From Xenorhabdus szentirmaii DSM 16338 (GTDB taxonomy: Bacteria > Pseudomonadota > Gammaproteobacteria > Enterobacterales > Enterobacteriaceae), in contig NZ_NIBV01000002.1 in the NCBI RefSeq assembly GCF_002632585.1, positions 2,074,208 through 2,138,207 of the forward strand: a DNA stretch of 64,000 nt, read 5' to 3'. The position numbers and the translations under genes are program-made. Numbering within the stretch: position 1 is the stretch's first letter; each line of letters starts with the position of its first letter. The notes beneath the pieces were generated by a model. That model did not search any database. It saw only the letters and a program-made list of their open reading frames with translations, and was not told the origin of the DNA. Of the stretch, positions 1 through 8,380 are shown piece by piece.

Positions 1-1480
1 TGATCCACGGAGATTCATTCAGTCTGTAGCGGCCATGTGTATTCTTTTCATATTCTTCCAGAATGGCGTGGAAGTTAGTCCCGCCGAAACCAAATGCACT
101 CAATGCCGCACGGCGTGGAACAAGGCTGAATGGGCGCAGCCAAGGCCTGGTTTCACTGTTGACATAAAAAGGGCTGTTTTCTGCCTTCAATAAGTGGGTC
201 GGTTTATCTACATTAATGGTGGGAGGCAAAACTTTATGGTACAACGCCAGCGCCACTTTCATCATAGATGCTGCACCGGCAGCACAGCGGGTATGACCAA
301 TCTGAGACTTGATACTGCCGATTGCAACTGATTTAGGGGATACCTGATGTTCACCAAATACCGCATGCAGGCTTTTCAGTTCTGTATCATCACCTGATGC
401 TGTACCTGTACCGTGAGCTTCCACTAATTGGATGTCATTGGGCAATATTCCCGCACGGGTATATGCCCGTTTCAATGCCTTAATCTGCCCTTCCTGACGA
501 GGGGCGAAGATACTTTTTGCCCGCCCATCGCTGGAAGCTTCGAGGGATTTGATGACAGCATAGATTCTGTCTCCGTCCAACTCTGCATCTTCAAGCCGTT
601 TCAGCACTAACATGCCTACACCGTCACCCAGCATCATGCCATCCGCGCTCTGATCAAAAGGACGGCACAGGTGATTTTTTGACAGCGCGGGGGTTTTGCT
701 GAAGCACAGAAATGAAAAAACGGAGTTTTCTAAATTAATGCCACCCGTTAATACCGCATCACAGCTGCCGGAATACAATTCACCCATGGCGGCTTTAATG
801 GCCGCAAGGCTACTGGCACAAGCAGCATCAACCATATAAGATGTGCCCCCCAGATCGAAATAACTGGCAATCCGGCCACAGGCGACATTTCCCAAAAAGC
901 CGGGAAAACTGTCTTCATTCCATTCAAGATATAAACCATGGGAGCGTTCAATAATATCATCGGCCACTTTTTCTGACAGACCGGATTTAATCATTATGCG
1001 ACGCAAATAAGGTGCTTGCTGACGTGCGGCCAATGAAAATGAAGTATTGCCATTTCCCGCACCACCTAAAATAACGCCAATACGATTGCGATCAACTTTG
1101 TTATTTTCCCGGCCGATCAACCCTGCGTCCTGCATAGCCTGTTTGGCAACATGAAGCGCAAATAACTGTGCGGTGCTTATTGAATCAATAATAGCCGGCG
1201 GAATTTTGAATTCCACGGGATCAAAATCAATTTCCGGGACAAAGCCAGCACGATGACTATAGGTTTTATCAGCCGCCATTGGATTAGGATCGTAAAAATC
1301 CGCTTTTCGCCAATATTCATCTTCTGACTTATTTGTGATATCGGTCAATGAATCCTTTTTATTTATGATGTTCTGCCAGAATTTATAGAGATTCGGCGCA
1401 TCAGGAAAATGACTCGCCATACCAACGATCGCAATATCCCCACGAATTTTTCTATCATGTAAAAAATATGTCTCAGACAT
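1..1480 (-). CDS. PfaA-type polyketide/polyunsaturated fatty acid synthase, N-terminal ketosynthase part (runs off window)
   Basis: The reading frame opens at the ATG at 1480 (MSETYFLHDRK), with GAGGAA just upstream, and stays open to the left edge (about 493 residues seen). The visible part is a complete ketosynthase domain: active-site Cys221 in DAACASSL, His356 in EAHGTGTASGD and His396 in KSQIGHT, then SAFGFGGTNFH near the domain end. Segment order and phrases such as ENSPFYVNSETRPWL match PfaA of omega-3 polyunsaturated fatty acid synthases better than ordinary modular polyketide synthases. Such enzymes are large, with acyltransferase, tandem carrier and ketoreductase domains following. 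In Xenorhabdus, PfaA-like proteins are known from the fabclavine (zeamine-like) pathway; assignment to that pathway is inference because no partner gene is in view. The gene reads outward, so its cluster lies to the left. Confidence 0.85.
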   Translation of the reverse strand, partial: MSETYFLHDRKIRGDIAIVGMASHFPDAPNLYKFWQNIINKKDSLTDITNKSEDEYWRKADFYDPNPMAADKTYSHRAGFVPEIDFDPVEFKIPPAIIDSISTAQLFALHVAKQAMQDAGLIGRENNKVDRNRIGVILGGAGNGNTSFSLAARQQAPYLRRIMIKSGLSEKVADDIIERSHGLYLEWNEDSFPGFLGNVACGRIASYFDLGGTSYMVDAACASSLAAIKAAMGELYSGSCDAVLTGGINLENSVFSFLCFSKTPALSKNHLCRPFDQSADGMMLGDGVGMLVLKRLEDAELDGDRIYAVIKSLEASSDGRAKSIFAPRQEGQIKALKRAYTRAGILPNDIQLVEAHGTGTASGDDTELKSLHAVFGEHQVSPKSVAIGSIKSQIGHTRCAAGAASMMKVALALYHKVLPPTINVDKPTHLLKAENSPFYVNSETRPWLRPFSLVPRRAALSAFGFGGTNFHAILEEYEKNTHGRYRLNESPWI

Positions 1481-1994
1481 ACATTCCTCGTGCGTTGAAT
1501 AAAACAACCCTTGAGTTCAACATATATTCATTATTTTTAAGATGACTGTTTTGTTAGCTACGCTCACGTATTCCTGACTTCACACCGATAAACATAAAGT
1601 TGGGAATGAGTATTCTTGCTATCGCACCTAATCTTAAATGTTCATTGAATAAATCATGTTGAATTGAGTGTTTTTGCTGTCGTCCTCAGCCAGAAAAAAC
1701 AATTCCTCCTCTGCTTGTCAAAACAATCTCGATATATATGCCTCACCTTTAGGTTACAAATTTGTTAGCCATAACAAAACCTGAAATTTGACCTATATCA
1801 ATAAATCTTGTTTTAGACAAAGCAGATTATCGAAATATTCTGACAAGAATATTACCGGTATTTTTTATATCGTAATTTTCACTTCCTATTTGCATAAAAA
1901 ATAACCAATAAAGAGCCATATACCATATATTTTAAATTATCTCTTTGCTGGTTATATTCTATTACACCAAAATAGCGTGATGCTCATAAGATTA
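1481..1994. other. AT-rich spacer upstream of the PfaA-like gene
   Basis: About 510 bases with no convincing gene on either strand. It should contain the promoter of the leftward synthase gene, but no clear -35/-10 pair or operator was recognised. Confidence 0.6.
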
Positions 1995-2270
1995 TTAGGC
2001 ATTTTTGGTTGAATAAGAATATACATAACATGGAAACTTCAACAACTCTGACCAGATACCGGGCAAGGGAATAAATAAAAATGAGATGCAGAAAGTAATC
2101 CATCCCCATATAAGAGAAAATTGCCTATAACTCTCCTTAAAATTAATTAATTCCATTACGTTATTTAATGGGGGGAGATTAATGCATTCAGAAAAGAGCG
2201 AGTTAATTACAGGTGGAATAATCACTATTAAAAATACAACCAACAAAAAAAACAACGATAATAAAACCAT
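1995..2270 (-). CDS. Possible small hydrophobic membrane protein
   Basis: A 91-codon frame starting at ATG 2270, preceded about 10 bases upstream by AAGGT. The product would have a strongly hydrophobic N-terminal helix (residues about 2-24) and a second hydrophobic stretch around residues 52-71, with a polar loop between and a short polar tail. I do not recognise a family. It stands alone in AT-rich DNA between the PfaA-like gene and yfcD, reading the same way as the synthase gene. It may be a real two-helix inner membrane protein or a chance frame in low-GC sequence. Confidence 0.35.
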   Translation of the reverse strand: MVLLSLFFLLVVFLIVIIPPVINSLFSECINLPPLNNVMELINFKESYRQFSLIWGWITFCISFLFIPLPGIWSELLKFPCYVYSYSTKNA

Positions 2271-3181
2271 AATTTTTTTACCTTGCTGCTGTGCTAAAAT
2301 TTGAAATCTCCGGGATATATTTATTACTTATAATGTTATAAAAATTATTACGAATAAAAATCCATCTGCATTCTTTAACACTTTCTCTTAACGTTATATT
2401 TGTATACCTCTATTTTATTCTCCTTTCAATTCTTGAAAAAAATGATTGTAAAGAACATTAAAAAAAAGTTTCTTTATATAACAACAATTTAAGTAAAATT
2501 AATTACATTTCAATAGCATAATAATTTGAAATAATAATAAAAAAAGAGCTTAGCTCTGAAACAACATTAATACTTGGATAATTATTATTGATGATATGTT
2601 TTTAATACACATGAAATAAAAATATTTCCTTAACAGCATGTTGTCACCGTTCATTTCATTGCAATATTATCCGTTATTGCAACACTATTTCCTGGTGAAA
2701 CATATTTTTTATTCATGAGTAGTCACGCTTCTCTATTCATGATAAAAAAATTTTGAGGGGTTGATCATTCAGGCAATAAATTTATTTTTTATTAAATTTC
2801 CTAAATGAATATCAAAAGGCAGGGATTTACCATTAATCTGCGGGGCTGTAAGTCACTATATTTTTATACCAAACATTTTTAATGTATAATACAAAATATT
2901 CATCTGGTCATAACGTAAGTAAAATTAGTCTTCATTGTTCATTCATATAATATCAATTCTGATGATATTCTGAGGATGAAAGAAACCACAGTTAATGTGA
3001 TTCAGTTGATTACTTCAATGCCTGAAATGATGTGTGTTATGGTATCAATACCCGTTTTTCATCTTTCAAGTGCCCACTGTATTGCAACTTGAAAGATGAA
3101 AAATATTCATTAAGTTACTTAAGTAAAAAAACAACAAATGCTTAATTGATGAAAATTATTTCATCCTTTCATTTTCAGGGA
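2271..3181. other. AT-rich intergenic region without a supported gene
   Basis: About 900 bases of very AT-rich sequence with stops in all frames. The only clear structure is the long inverted repeat at 3055-3103, listed separately. A junction of this kind between a biosynthetic cluster and core genes is consistent with an insertion boundary. Confidence 0.6.
3055..3103. repeat. Perfect 17-bp inverted repeat, member of a dispersed palindromic family
   Basis: The arms at 3055-3071 and 3087-3103 are exact reverse complements (TTTTTCATCTTTCAAGT against ACTTGAAAGATGAAAAA) around a 15-base centre. It follows the string AATACCC. The CTTTCAAGT/ACTTGAAAG core recurs in the elements near 3757, 13707 and 63270. 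It sits downstream of yfcD (leftward) and could also act as a transcription end for that gene. Confidence 0.7.
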
Positions 3182-3727
3182 TCAAGCTTTAGGCAACAAT
3201 GTCTGATTATTGCGAGCCAGCCATAAAGAAAGTGCTTTCAGTGAATCAGGAGTGAATTCATCACAACGAGCCGTGATTTCTTCTGGTGTTAACCAGTAAA
3301 CCGCGCTCACTTCATCTTCCTGTAGTGCAAACGGCCCGTGACTGACGCAACTGAACAGACCTCCCCAGACCCGGCAGGGGTTTTCTTCACTATCATTCTC
3401 TTCATAGTAAAAAATACCGTGCTCAGCAAAAGGAACACCAGCTATGCCCAACTCTTCTTCCGCTTCCCGGCGAGCAGAATCAAGCAAATTTTCTCCCACC
3501 ATGACGACGCCACCTGCGGTAGCATCCAGTTTTCCCGGATAGAAATCTTTCGTTTCTGTACGGTGCTGAACCAGAATCTGACCCATTCCATCATGTACAA
3601 CGATATAGGTGGCACGATGCCGCAAGTTTTGCGCTCTCATTTGCTGACGAGTCGCTTGCGCAATCACTTCGTTGTCTTCACTGACAATGTCAATCCACTC
3701 AATAATTGCTGTTTTTTCTTGTGCCAT
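3182..3727 (-). CDS. yfcD: Nudix hydrolase YfcD
   Basis: 181 residues, matching the usual YfcD length. A full Nudix box lies at residues 73-95: G73, E79 and REAEEELGI, giving the Mg-binding glutamates expected for hydrolysis of nucleoside-diphosphate-linked substrates. The physiological substrate of YfcD is not established; the fold also resembles isopentenyl-diphosphate isomerase-type Nudix proteins. It lies back to back with yfcG, as part of the conserved yfc neighbourhood of enterobacteria, and ends in AT-rich DNA with a strong palindrome. Start at ATG 3727. Confidence 0.9.
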   Translation of the reverse strand: MAQEKTAIIEWIDIVSEDNEVIAQATRQQMRAQNLRHRATYIVVHDGMGQILVQHRTETKDFYPGKLDATAGGVVMVGENLLDSARREAEEELGIAGVPFAEHGIFYYEENDSEENPCRVWGGLFSCVSHGPFALQEDEVSAVYWLTPEEITARCDEFTPDSLKALSLWLARNNQTLLPKA

Positions 3728-3756
3728 CCTAAAAAACCTTCAGTAAATGTTCTGTT

Positions 3757-3810
3757 CCCGTCGCCTTTCAAGTTGCAGCCATGTTGGCTTCAATGCCCCC
3801 ATTGAAAGGC
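3757..3810. repeat. Dispersed palindromic element
   Basis: CCCGTCGCCTTTCAAGTTGC at the left end is followed by an inverted copy; the arms GCCTTTCAA (3763-3771) and TTGAAAGGC (3802-3810) pair. The sequence resembles the 60-bp elements at 13707 and 63270. It lies in the divergent yfcD-yfcG promoter interval. Confidence 0.55.
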
Positions 3811-3957
3811 AAAAAAACGGATAAGCGCTGTCATGACTGGCTTAAATAACCCCACCAGCATTAATATAGAAAATTTGTCACATTTTACAGACAAATCAAA
3901 CCAATGCTAATGTAGCAAGTCTACATTGTTCAACATGTTATTATTACCGGAGGTTAT

Positions 3958-4572
3958 ATGATAGATCTATACTACGCACCAACCCCTAACGGCTATAAAA
4001 TCACTCTGTTTCTGGAAGAAACCGGCTTACCTTACACCATTAAACCAATCAATATCAGTACCGGTGAACAATTTAACCCCGAGTTTCTTGCTGTTGCCCC
4101 CAATAATAAAATTCCCGCTATCGTTGATCACCAACCTGTTGGTGGCGGGGAGCCTGTCTCCATCTTCGAATCCGGTGCTATTCTACTTTATTTGGCCAAT
4201 AAGACAGGTCAACTGTTAAGCAAAGAGCTGCGTGAACGTACTGAGCAATTACAATGGCTGTTCTGGCAGGTTGCTGGTTTTGGCCCGATGCTCGGCCAAA
4301 ACCACCATTTCAATCGCTATGCCCCTGAAGTTGTGCCTTATGCGATTAAACGCTATGTCGAAGAATCACAACGTTTGTATAAGGTATTGAATACCCAGCT
4401 GGAAAAAACACCTTATTTGGGCGGAAATGAATATAGCATTGCAGATATCGCGACTTATCCGTGGGCGAGATGTCATGAATACCAAAAAATTGACTTGCAA
4501 GATTATCCTGCGGTTAAGCAGTGGATGGATAAGATCGGGCAGCGTCCTGCAACACAGGCTGCCTATAAATGA
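3958..4572 (+). CDS. yfcG: GSH-dependent disulfide bond oxidoreductase YfcG (GST family)
   Basis: 204 residues with an N-terminal thioredoxin-like GST domain (about 1-80) and an all-helical C-terminal domain. Thr9 and Asn11 in APTPNGYK correspond to the residues that hold glutathione in E. coli YfcG, an enzyme with disulfide reductase activity rather than classical transferase activity. IFESGAILLYLA is the conserved GSH gamma-glutamyl contact region. The start at 3958 has an excellent GGAGG seven bases upstream. It is a cytoplasmic redox enzyme, divergent from yfcD and followed by yfcH on the same strand. Confidence 0.93.
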   Translation: MIDLYYAPTPNGYKITLFLEETGLPYTIKPINISTGEQFNPEFLAVAPNNKIPAIVDHQPVGGGEPVSIFESGAILLYLANKTGQLLSKELRERTEQLQWLFWQVAGFGPMLGQNHHFNRYAPEVVPYAIKRYVEESQRLYKVLNTQLEKTPYLGGNEYSIADIATYPWARCHEYQKIDLQDYPAVKQWMDKIGQRPATQAAYK

Positions 4573-4728
4573 TGCCTAATTATTATTTTCAGTAAATTCA
4601 GTTAATAGTGAGATTTTTCACTAAAAAACTTGATATTGGTAACACATGGCAGCATTTTTCGCTGCCTTGTGCGCCATCCCCTGTTATAGTCGGTAATCAG
4701 CTATCTATTTTTGTCACAGGGGGTGGCT

Positions 4729-5643
4729 ATGCGTGTATTAATCACAGGGGGCACTGGGCTGATTGGTCATCACTTGACCTGGCAACTGCTTTCTATTTCC
4801 TATACCATCACTATCTTGAGTCGTTCACCGCAAAAAGTGTACTCTCTGTTCTCCGATCGTGTTGAATGCTGGACCACACTGAATGACCAACACGATCTCA
4901 ACGGCTTTGATGCCGTCATCAATCTTGCCGGGGAACCCATCGCAGATAAGCGCTGGACACCAAAGCAAAAAGAAAAACTTTGCCAAAGCCGCTGGCATCT
5001 CACCGAGCAATTGAGCAAATTGATCAAGGCCAGTGAATCTCCGCCGTCTGTGTTTATTTCCGGCTCTGCCGTTGGCTATTACGGTGATCAAGGGCAATCT
5101 GTGGTCACTGAAGATGATGCACCCCATGATGAATTTACCCATCAGCTTTGCGAGCATTGGGAACAACTTGCCTTACAGGCTGCCAGTGACAAGACCCGTG
5201 TCTGCTTGCTGCGTACAGGCCTTGTACTGGCGCACAATGGCGGGGCATTGAAAAAAATGCTGCCACTGTTTCGTTGGGGATTAGGTGGGGCAATCGGCAA
5301 CGGCAAGCAGTATGTGCCCTGGATACATATCGATGATCTGGTCAACGGCATTTACTACCTGCTGGTAACGCCTGAGTTATCCGGCCCTTTTAATATGACA
5401 TCACCTTATCCTGTTCATAATGACCAGTTCAGTAACACGCTGGCGAATGTGCTACACCGCCCCGCCTGGGTTCGAATTCCGGAGTTTGTGTTAAAAATAG
5501 CCATGGGAGAAGCTGCCGCATTGGTGTTAGCAGGGCAGCAGGCTATTCCAAAGAAGTTAGAAGAAGCCGGATTCAGCTTCCGCTATTTCCAGCTAGATGA
5601 AGCCTTAAGAGATGCATTAAAGGCCGATTCCGATATACGTTAA
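4729..5643 (+). CDS. yfcH: TIGR01777-type NAD(P)-binding epimerase-like protein YfcH
   Basis: About 304 residues from the ATG at 4729, which follows AGGGGG at good spacing; an in-frame TTG at 4711 would add six residues and is less likely. The N-terminus [13 protein letters not shown] is a Rossmann GxxGxxG dinucleotide site, and SGSAVGYYG carries the short-chain dehydrogenase Tyr region. The C-terminal part holds the DUF1731-type tail typical of SDR39U1/YfcH proteins. The reaction is unknown. The stop codon directly abuts the ubiX stop codon on the other strand, with no base between them. Confidence 0.9.
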   Translation: MRVLITGGTGLIGHHLTWQLLSISYTITILSRSPQKVYSLFSDRVECWTTLNDQHDLNGFDAVINLAGEPIADKRWTPKQKEKLCQSRWHLTEQLSKLIKASESPPSVFISGSAVGYYGDQGQSVVTEDDAPHDEFTHQLCEHWEQLALQAASDKTRVCLLRTGLVLAHNGGALKKMLPLFRWGLGGAIGNGKQYVPWIHIDDLVNGIYYLLVTPELSGPFNMTSPYPVHNDQFSNTLANVLHRPAWVRIPEFVLKIAMGEAAALVLAGQQAIPKKLEEAGFSFRYFQLDEALRDALKADSDIR

Positions 5644-6228
5644 TTATATCTCGCTCGGCTTAGCACCCTGCCAGCGGGTGAAGAGATCTTCTGGCAAATC
5701 GATATCAAACTGATCGAGTACACGATTGACTGTCTGATCAACAATGTCCTGAATATGCTCAGGCCGGTGATAAAATGCAGGAACCGGGGGCATTATCACT
5801 GCCCCGATTTCTGCTGCCTGAGTCATTAGCCTCAAGTGACCTAAATGCAGGGGCGTTTCCCTTACGCCCAGCACCAACTTGCGGCCTTCTTTCAACACAA
5901 CATCTGCGGCGCGGGTGATCAAGCCTTCGGTATAGCTGTGCACGATACCTGATAACGTTTTTATAGAACACGGCAGGATCACCATACCCAAGGTTTTAAA
6001 TGATCCCGAGGAAATCGATGCAGCAATATCACGGTTGTCATGTACCACATCAGCCAGAGACTGTACTTCCCTGAGGCTATAGTCTGTTTCCAATGACAAC
6101 GTTTGTCGGGCAGATTGGCTGATAACCAAATGCGTTTCAATGCCTGCTACCGGTTGTAAAACCTGCAATAATCTGACACCGTAAATCGCACCACTTGCTC
6201 CTGTCAGCCCAACAATCAATTTTTTCAT
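5644..6228 (-). CDS. ubiX: Flavin prenyltransferase UbiX
   Basis: 194 residues from the ATG at 6228, preceded by AGAGGA; a longer in-frame start at 6324 lacks a ribosome site and would add an unrelated N-terminus. The start MKKLIVGLTGASGAIYG is the UbiX signature that binds FMN and dimethylallyl phosphate. The enzyme makes prenylated FMN, the cofactor of the UbiD decarboxylase in ubiquinone synthesis. In E. coli ubiX follows purF; here the order is kept but the leader/SNF transporter unit is inserted between them. It converges on yfcH with abutting stop codons. Confidence 0.95.
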   Translation of the reverse strand: MKKLIVGLTGASGAIYGVRLLQVLQPVAGIETHLVISQSARQTLSLETDYSLREVQSLADVVHDNRDIAASISSGSFKTLGMVILPCSIKTLSGIVHSYTEGLITRAADVVLKEGRKLVLGVRETPLHLGHLRLMTQAAEIGAVIMPPVPAFYHRPEHIQDIVDQTVNRVLDQFDIDLPEDLFTRWQGAKPSEI

Positions 6229-6348
6229 TTTTTTCCTCTGAGATTCTGGCCATAGCCGGGATTTATTGACATTTTGTGAAAGGAATTTGAACAGTATGAT
6301 GATTTGATATGAGTATCTTCGCAAAATTTGTCTTCGTCAAAATCAACG

Positions 6349-6404
6349 CAATATCTCTAACCCAATATCTTGAACACAGTATCTCTAACACAGTGCCTCC
6401 GACA
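6349..6404. repeat. Four tandem copies of an imperfect 14-bp repeat
   Basis: Units CAATATCTCTAACC, CAATATCTTGAACA, CAGTATCTCTAACA and CAGTGCCTCCGACA occupy 6349-6362, 6363-6376, 6377-6390 and 6391-6404 without spacers. They lie upstream of ubiX (leftward), between it and the transporter leader. No function is evident; it looks like a small minisatellite. Confidence 0.75.
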
Positions 6405-6538
6405 CAAAACTCCACCATCATGCCGATAAACAATGTTATCAAAGCCCCTGTGAAAGAAGCTAGCCGCAGCCACAGTTCCCTCTCCTTAAGGGCAATATTT
6501 CCCATTTTAAGGGCATGGCTTTATGCCATTCATCATTT

Positions 6539-6594
6539 TTGACAAAAAAACGTTAATTTTTTATAGGTTATTGCTATTTTTCATGGTATATAAT
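6539..6594 (+). promoter_or_regulatory. Promoter candidates for the leader peptide/SNF transporter
   Basis: A perfect TTGACA at 6539-6544 is followed after 17 bases by TATAGG at 6562-6567. A second -10-like TATAAT lies at 6589-6594 without a good -35. Either would start a transcript 50-80 bases before the leader peptide at 6656. Confidence 0.5.
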
Positions 6595-6655
6595 GACGTC
6601 TTATTAGACGTTAATCGATTTGATTAATGCTACAACTGAAAGTTGCGATTAAATA

Positions 6656-6721
6656 ATGAACATCAAAAACAGAGCCATGAACGCAATTGTGAATCTCCTA
6701 CTAAGCCTACTATCCAAATAA
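6656..6721 (+). CDS. Leucine-rich leader peptide
   Basis: A 21-codon frame encodes MNIKNRAMNAIVNLLLSLLSK. Near its end five of six codons are leucine (CTC CTA CTA AGC CTA CTA), and four of these are CTA, a rare Leu codon in enterobacteria. A second in-frame ATG at 6677 would give a 14-residue peptide, close in size to PheL-type leaders. Neither start has a strong ribosome site. The stop codon sits at the base of a hairpin and is followed by mutually exclusive stems, as in amino-acid attenuators. The role in sensing leucyl-tRNA charging is inference from this arrangement. Confidence 0.6.
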   Translation: MNIKNRAMNAIVNLLLSLLSK

Positions 6722-6776
6722 GTGGCTGCGTTTATCTGTTTTTCTCATGAATGAAGCCACCAGCTGGGTGGCTTTT
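6704..6776 (+). promoter_or_regulatory. Predicted transcription attenuator controlling the SNF transporter
   Basis: Four segments can be paired. Segment 1 (AGCCtACT, 6704-6711, inside the Leu codons) pairs with segment 2 (AGTGGCT, 6721-6727). Segment 2 bases GTGGCT also pair with AGCCAC of segment 3 (6755-6760). Segment 3 (AAGCCACC, 6754-6761) pairs perfectly with segment 4 (GGTGGCTT, 6767-6774) over a five-base loop, followed by TTTTA, giving a terminator. Ribosome stalling at the Leu codons would mask segment 1, free the 2:3 antiterminator and allow readthrough. The pairings are visible; the mechanism is inferred. Confidence 0.6.
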
Positions 6777-6943
6777 ATCTATCTTGCTGGTGGAACTGTT
6801 TTTTAACCGGAGTTCCTTGTAATGTTTTTTACTATATCCAGCACTCTCTTATCTTCCTATTTCAGCCAAAAATTGGGTTGTCCTGTATTTTTAAATTCAT
6901 ATTCAGATAAATGCGCTAATACCTCAGCGACAAGGAGTTCAAT

Positions 6944-8257
6944 GTGAGCCAACAATGGACTTCTCGTTTTGGTCACGTATTAGCAGCAGCAGGTTCAGCT
7001 GTTGGTATTGGTGCCATTTGGAAATTCTCTTATGTTACTGCAACAAATGGCGGTGGCGCATTTCTTTTAGTATTTTTATTGTTCAGTTTCATTATTGGAT
7101 TAGCAATATTGATGGCTGAAAACTTGCTGGGAAGCAGTACGGGCGAAAGTGCTGTCAACGCATTTAAAAAATTATTGGGTAAGCACTGGGGACTTGTTGG
7201 TTTTATCGGGATTTTCAGTTCGTGGTGTATTTACAGCTTTTATAGTGTAGTGGGAGGATGGACCATTGGCTATGTCACGATGGCAGCCGCCGGCGAGCTG
7301 AATATCACAGACAGCAATCAACTTACCACTATTTTTAATAACTTCATCAGTGATCCTTGGATGCCAATCATTGCACATTTGGTCTTTGCAAGTTTAACCT
7401 GCTTTGTCGTTTTAGCCGGTGTGCAAAAAGGTCTTGAAAAAGCAGGAAAAATTATGATGCCGCTCCTGATCCTCATCATGATTGTGTTAATCATTGTTGG
7501 TATCCGTTTGCCAGGTTCATCAGCGGGATTGAAGATGTTTTTATATCCTGACTTCGACAGCTTGACAGGCAAAGGCGTTTTAGATGCATTGGGACTGGCA
7601 TTTTTTTCCTTGTCCATCGGGTTAGGCATCCACATCACTTATAGTGCCTATTTACCAAATAACAAAGGAATTGGCCGCTCTAGTTTTTGGGTTGTTATTT
7701 TATCGTGCCTTGTCTGCATATTAGCCGGACTGATGATTTTCCCAGCCCTGACAGCGGCGGGATTAGAACCTAATGCAGGCCCGGGATTAACCTTTATGAC
7801 AATGCCTATTTACTTCGCGCATTTGCCCGGAGGAACTATTTGGGCTGTCACGTTCTTTACGTTATTGCTCATGGCTGCGCTGACGTCATCGATTTCACTG
7901 CTTGAACATATTGTTGCTTATGTGCAATCACGATTTAAGTGGTCTCGCCGTAAAGCCAGCTTAATGGTGACATTATCCATTATGTTAATGGGCATTCCTG
8001 TCTCTTTATCCTTCGGTATGCTGAGTTTTATTTCGATTGGCGGGAAAAGTATTTTTGATATCTTAGATTTTATTACATCAAATATTTTAATGCCGTTGTT
8101 TGGGATTATTATCTGTTTAGTTTTTGGCTGGTCAAGTAAGGTGATGTCATTGCTGCCTGAAAACATGTCGTGGCTGAACCGTCAATGTTTATTACTGGTA
8201 TGGCGATATATCGGCCCAGCTTGTATCGGGATTATTTTGGTACACGGACTGATCTGA
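6944..8257 (+). CDS. Neurotransmitter:sodium symporter (SNF) family transporter
   Basis: 437 residues with about eleven membrane helices, the usual size of short bacterial LeuT/MhsT-like transporters. Helix 1 carries the family pattern: WTSRFGHVLAAAGSAVGIGAIWKFSYV, of which GSAVGIG and NGGGAF (residues 35-40) form the substrate and sodium site region. The start is GTG at 6944 with AAGGAG seven bases upstream; the overlapping ATG at 6942 is followed at once by a stop. Family members take up neutral or aromatic amino acids with sodium. Leucine-type substrates are suggested by the Leu-rich leader and attenuator upstream, but this is inference. A strong terminator follows. Confidence 0.88.
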   Translation: MSQQWTSRFGHVLAAAGSAVGIGAIWKFSYVTATNGGGAFLLVFLLFSFIIGLAILMAENLLGSSTGESAVNAFKKLLGKHWGLVGFIGIFSSWCIYSFYSVVGGWTIGYVTMAAAGELNITDSNQLTTIFNNFISDPWMPIIAHLVFASLTCFVVLAGVQKGLEKAGKIMMPLLILIMIVLIIVGIRLPGSSAGLKMFLYPDFDSLTGKGVLDALGLAFFSLSIGLGIHITYSAYLPNNKGIGRSSFWVVILSCLVCILAGLMIFPALTAAGLEPNAGPGLTFMTMPIYFAHLPGGTIWAVTFFTLLLMAALTSSISLLEHIVAYVQSRFKWSRRKASLMVTLSIMLMGIPVSLSFGMLSFISIGGKSIFDILDFITSNILMPLFGIIICLVFGWSSKVMSLLPENMSWLNRQCLLLVWRYIGPACIGIILVHGLI

Positions 8258-8286
8258 TAGGTTCCCTTCGAAAGTATTCTTTTTTT

Positions 8287-8315
8287 ACGCCAGTGCTATC
8301 ACACTGGCGTTTTTT
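8287..8315 (+). terminator. Rho-independent terminator of the SNF transporter
   Basis: Nine-base perfect stem ACGCCAGTG/CACTGGCGT around CTATCA, followed by six T on the plus strand. On the minus strand the downstream side is A-rich in sense, so it serves the transporter only, not purF. Confidence 0.9.
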
Positions 8316-8380
8316 CATGGTATGGCTGCGATGGAGTGAGTAACAAAAAGTCAGCAATTTCTGGGAAAAGATAATAGAAC

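Noticed and set aside
3338-3805. 155-codon plus-strand frame over yfcD
   Set aside because: Antisense to a complete Nudix gene; no domain and no ribosome site.
6263-6542. Two overlapping frames (77 and 80 codons) on opposite strands upstream of ubiX
   Set aside because: They run through the 14-bp tandem repeat and the promoter region; no ribosome sites; composition reflects the repeat.
6781-6860. Second hairpin (GGAACT/AGTTCC) after the attenuator as another terminator
   Set aside because: Stem only six bases with a long loop and no T run directly after it.
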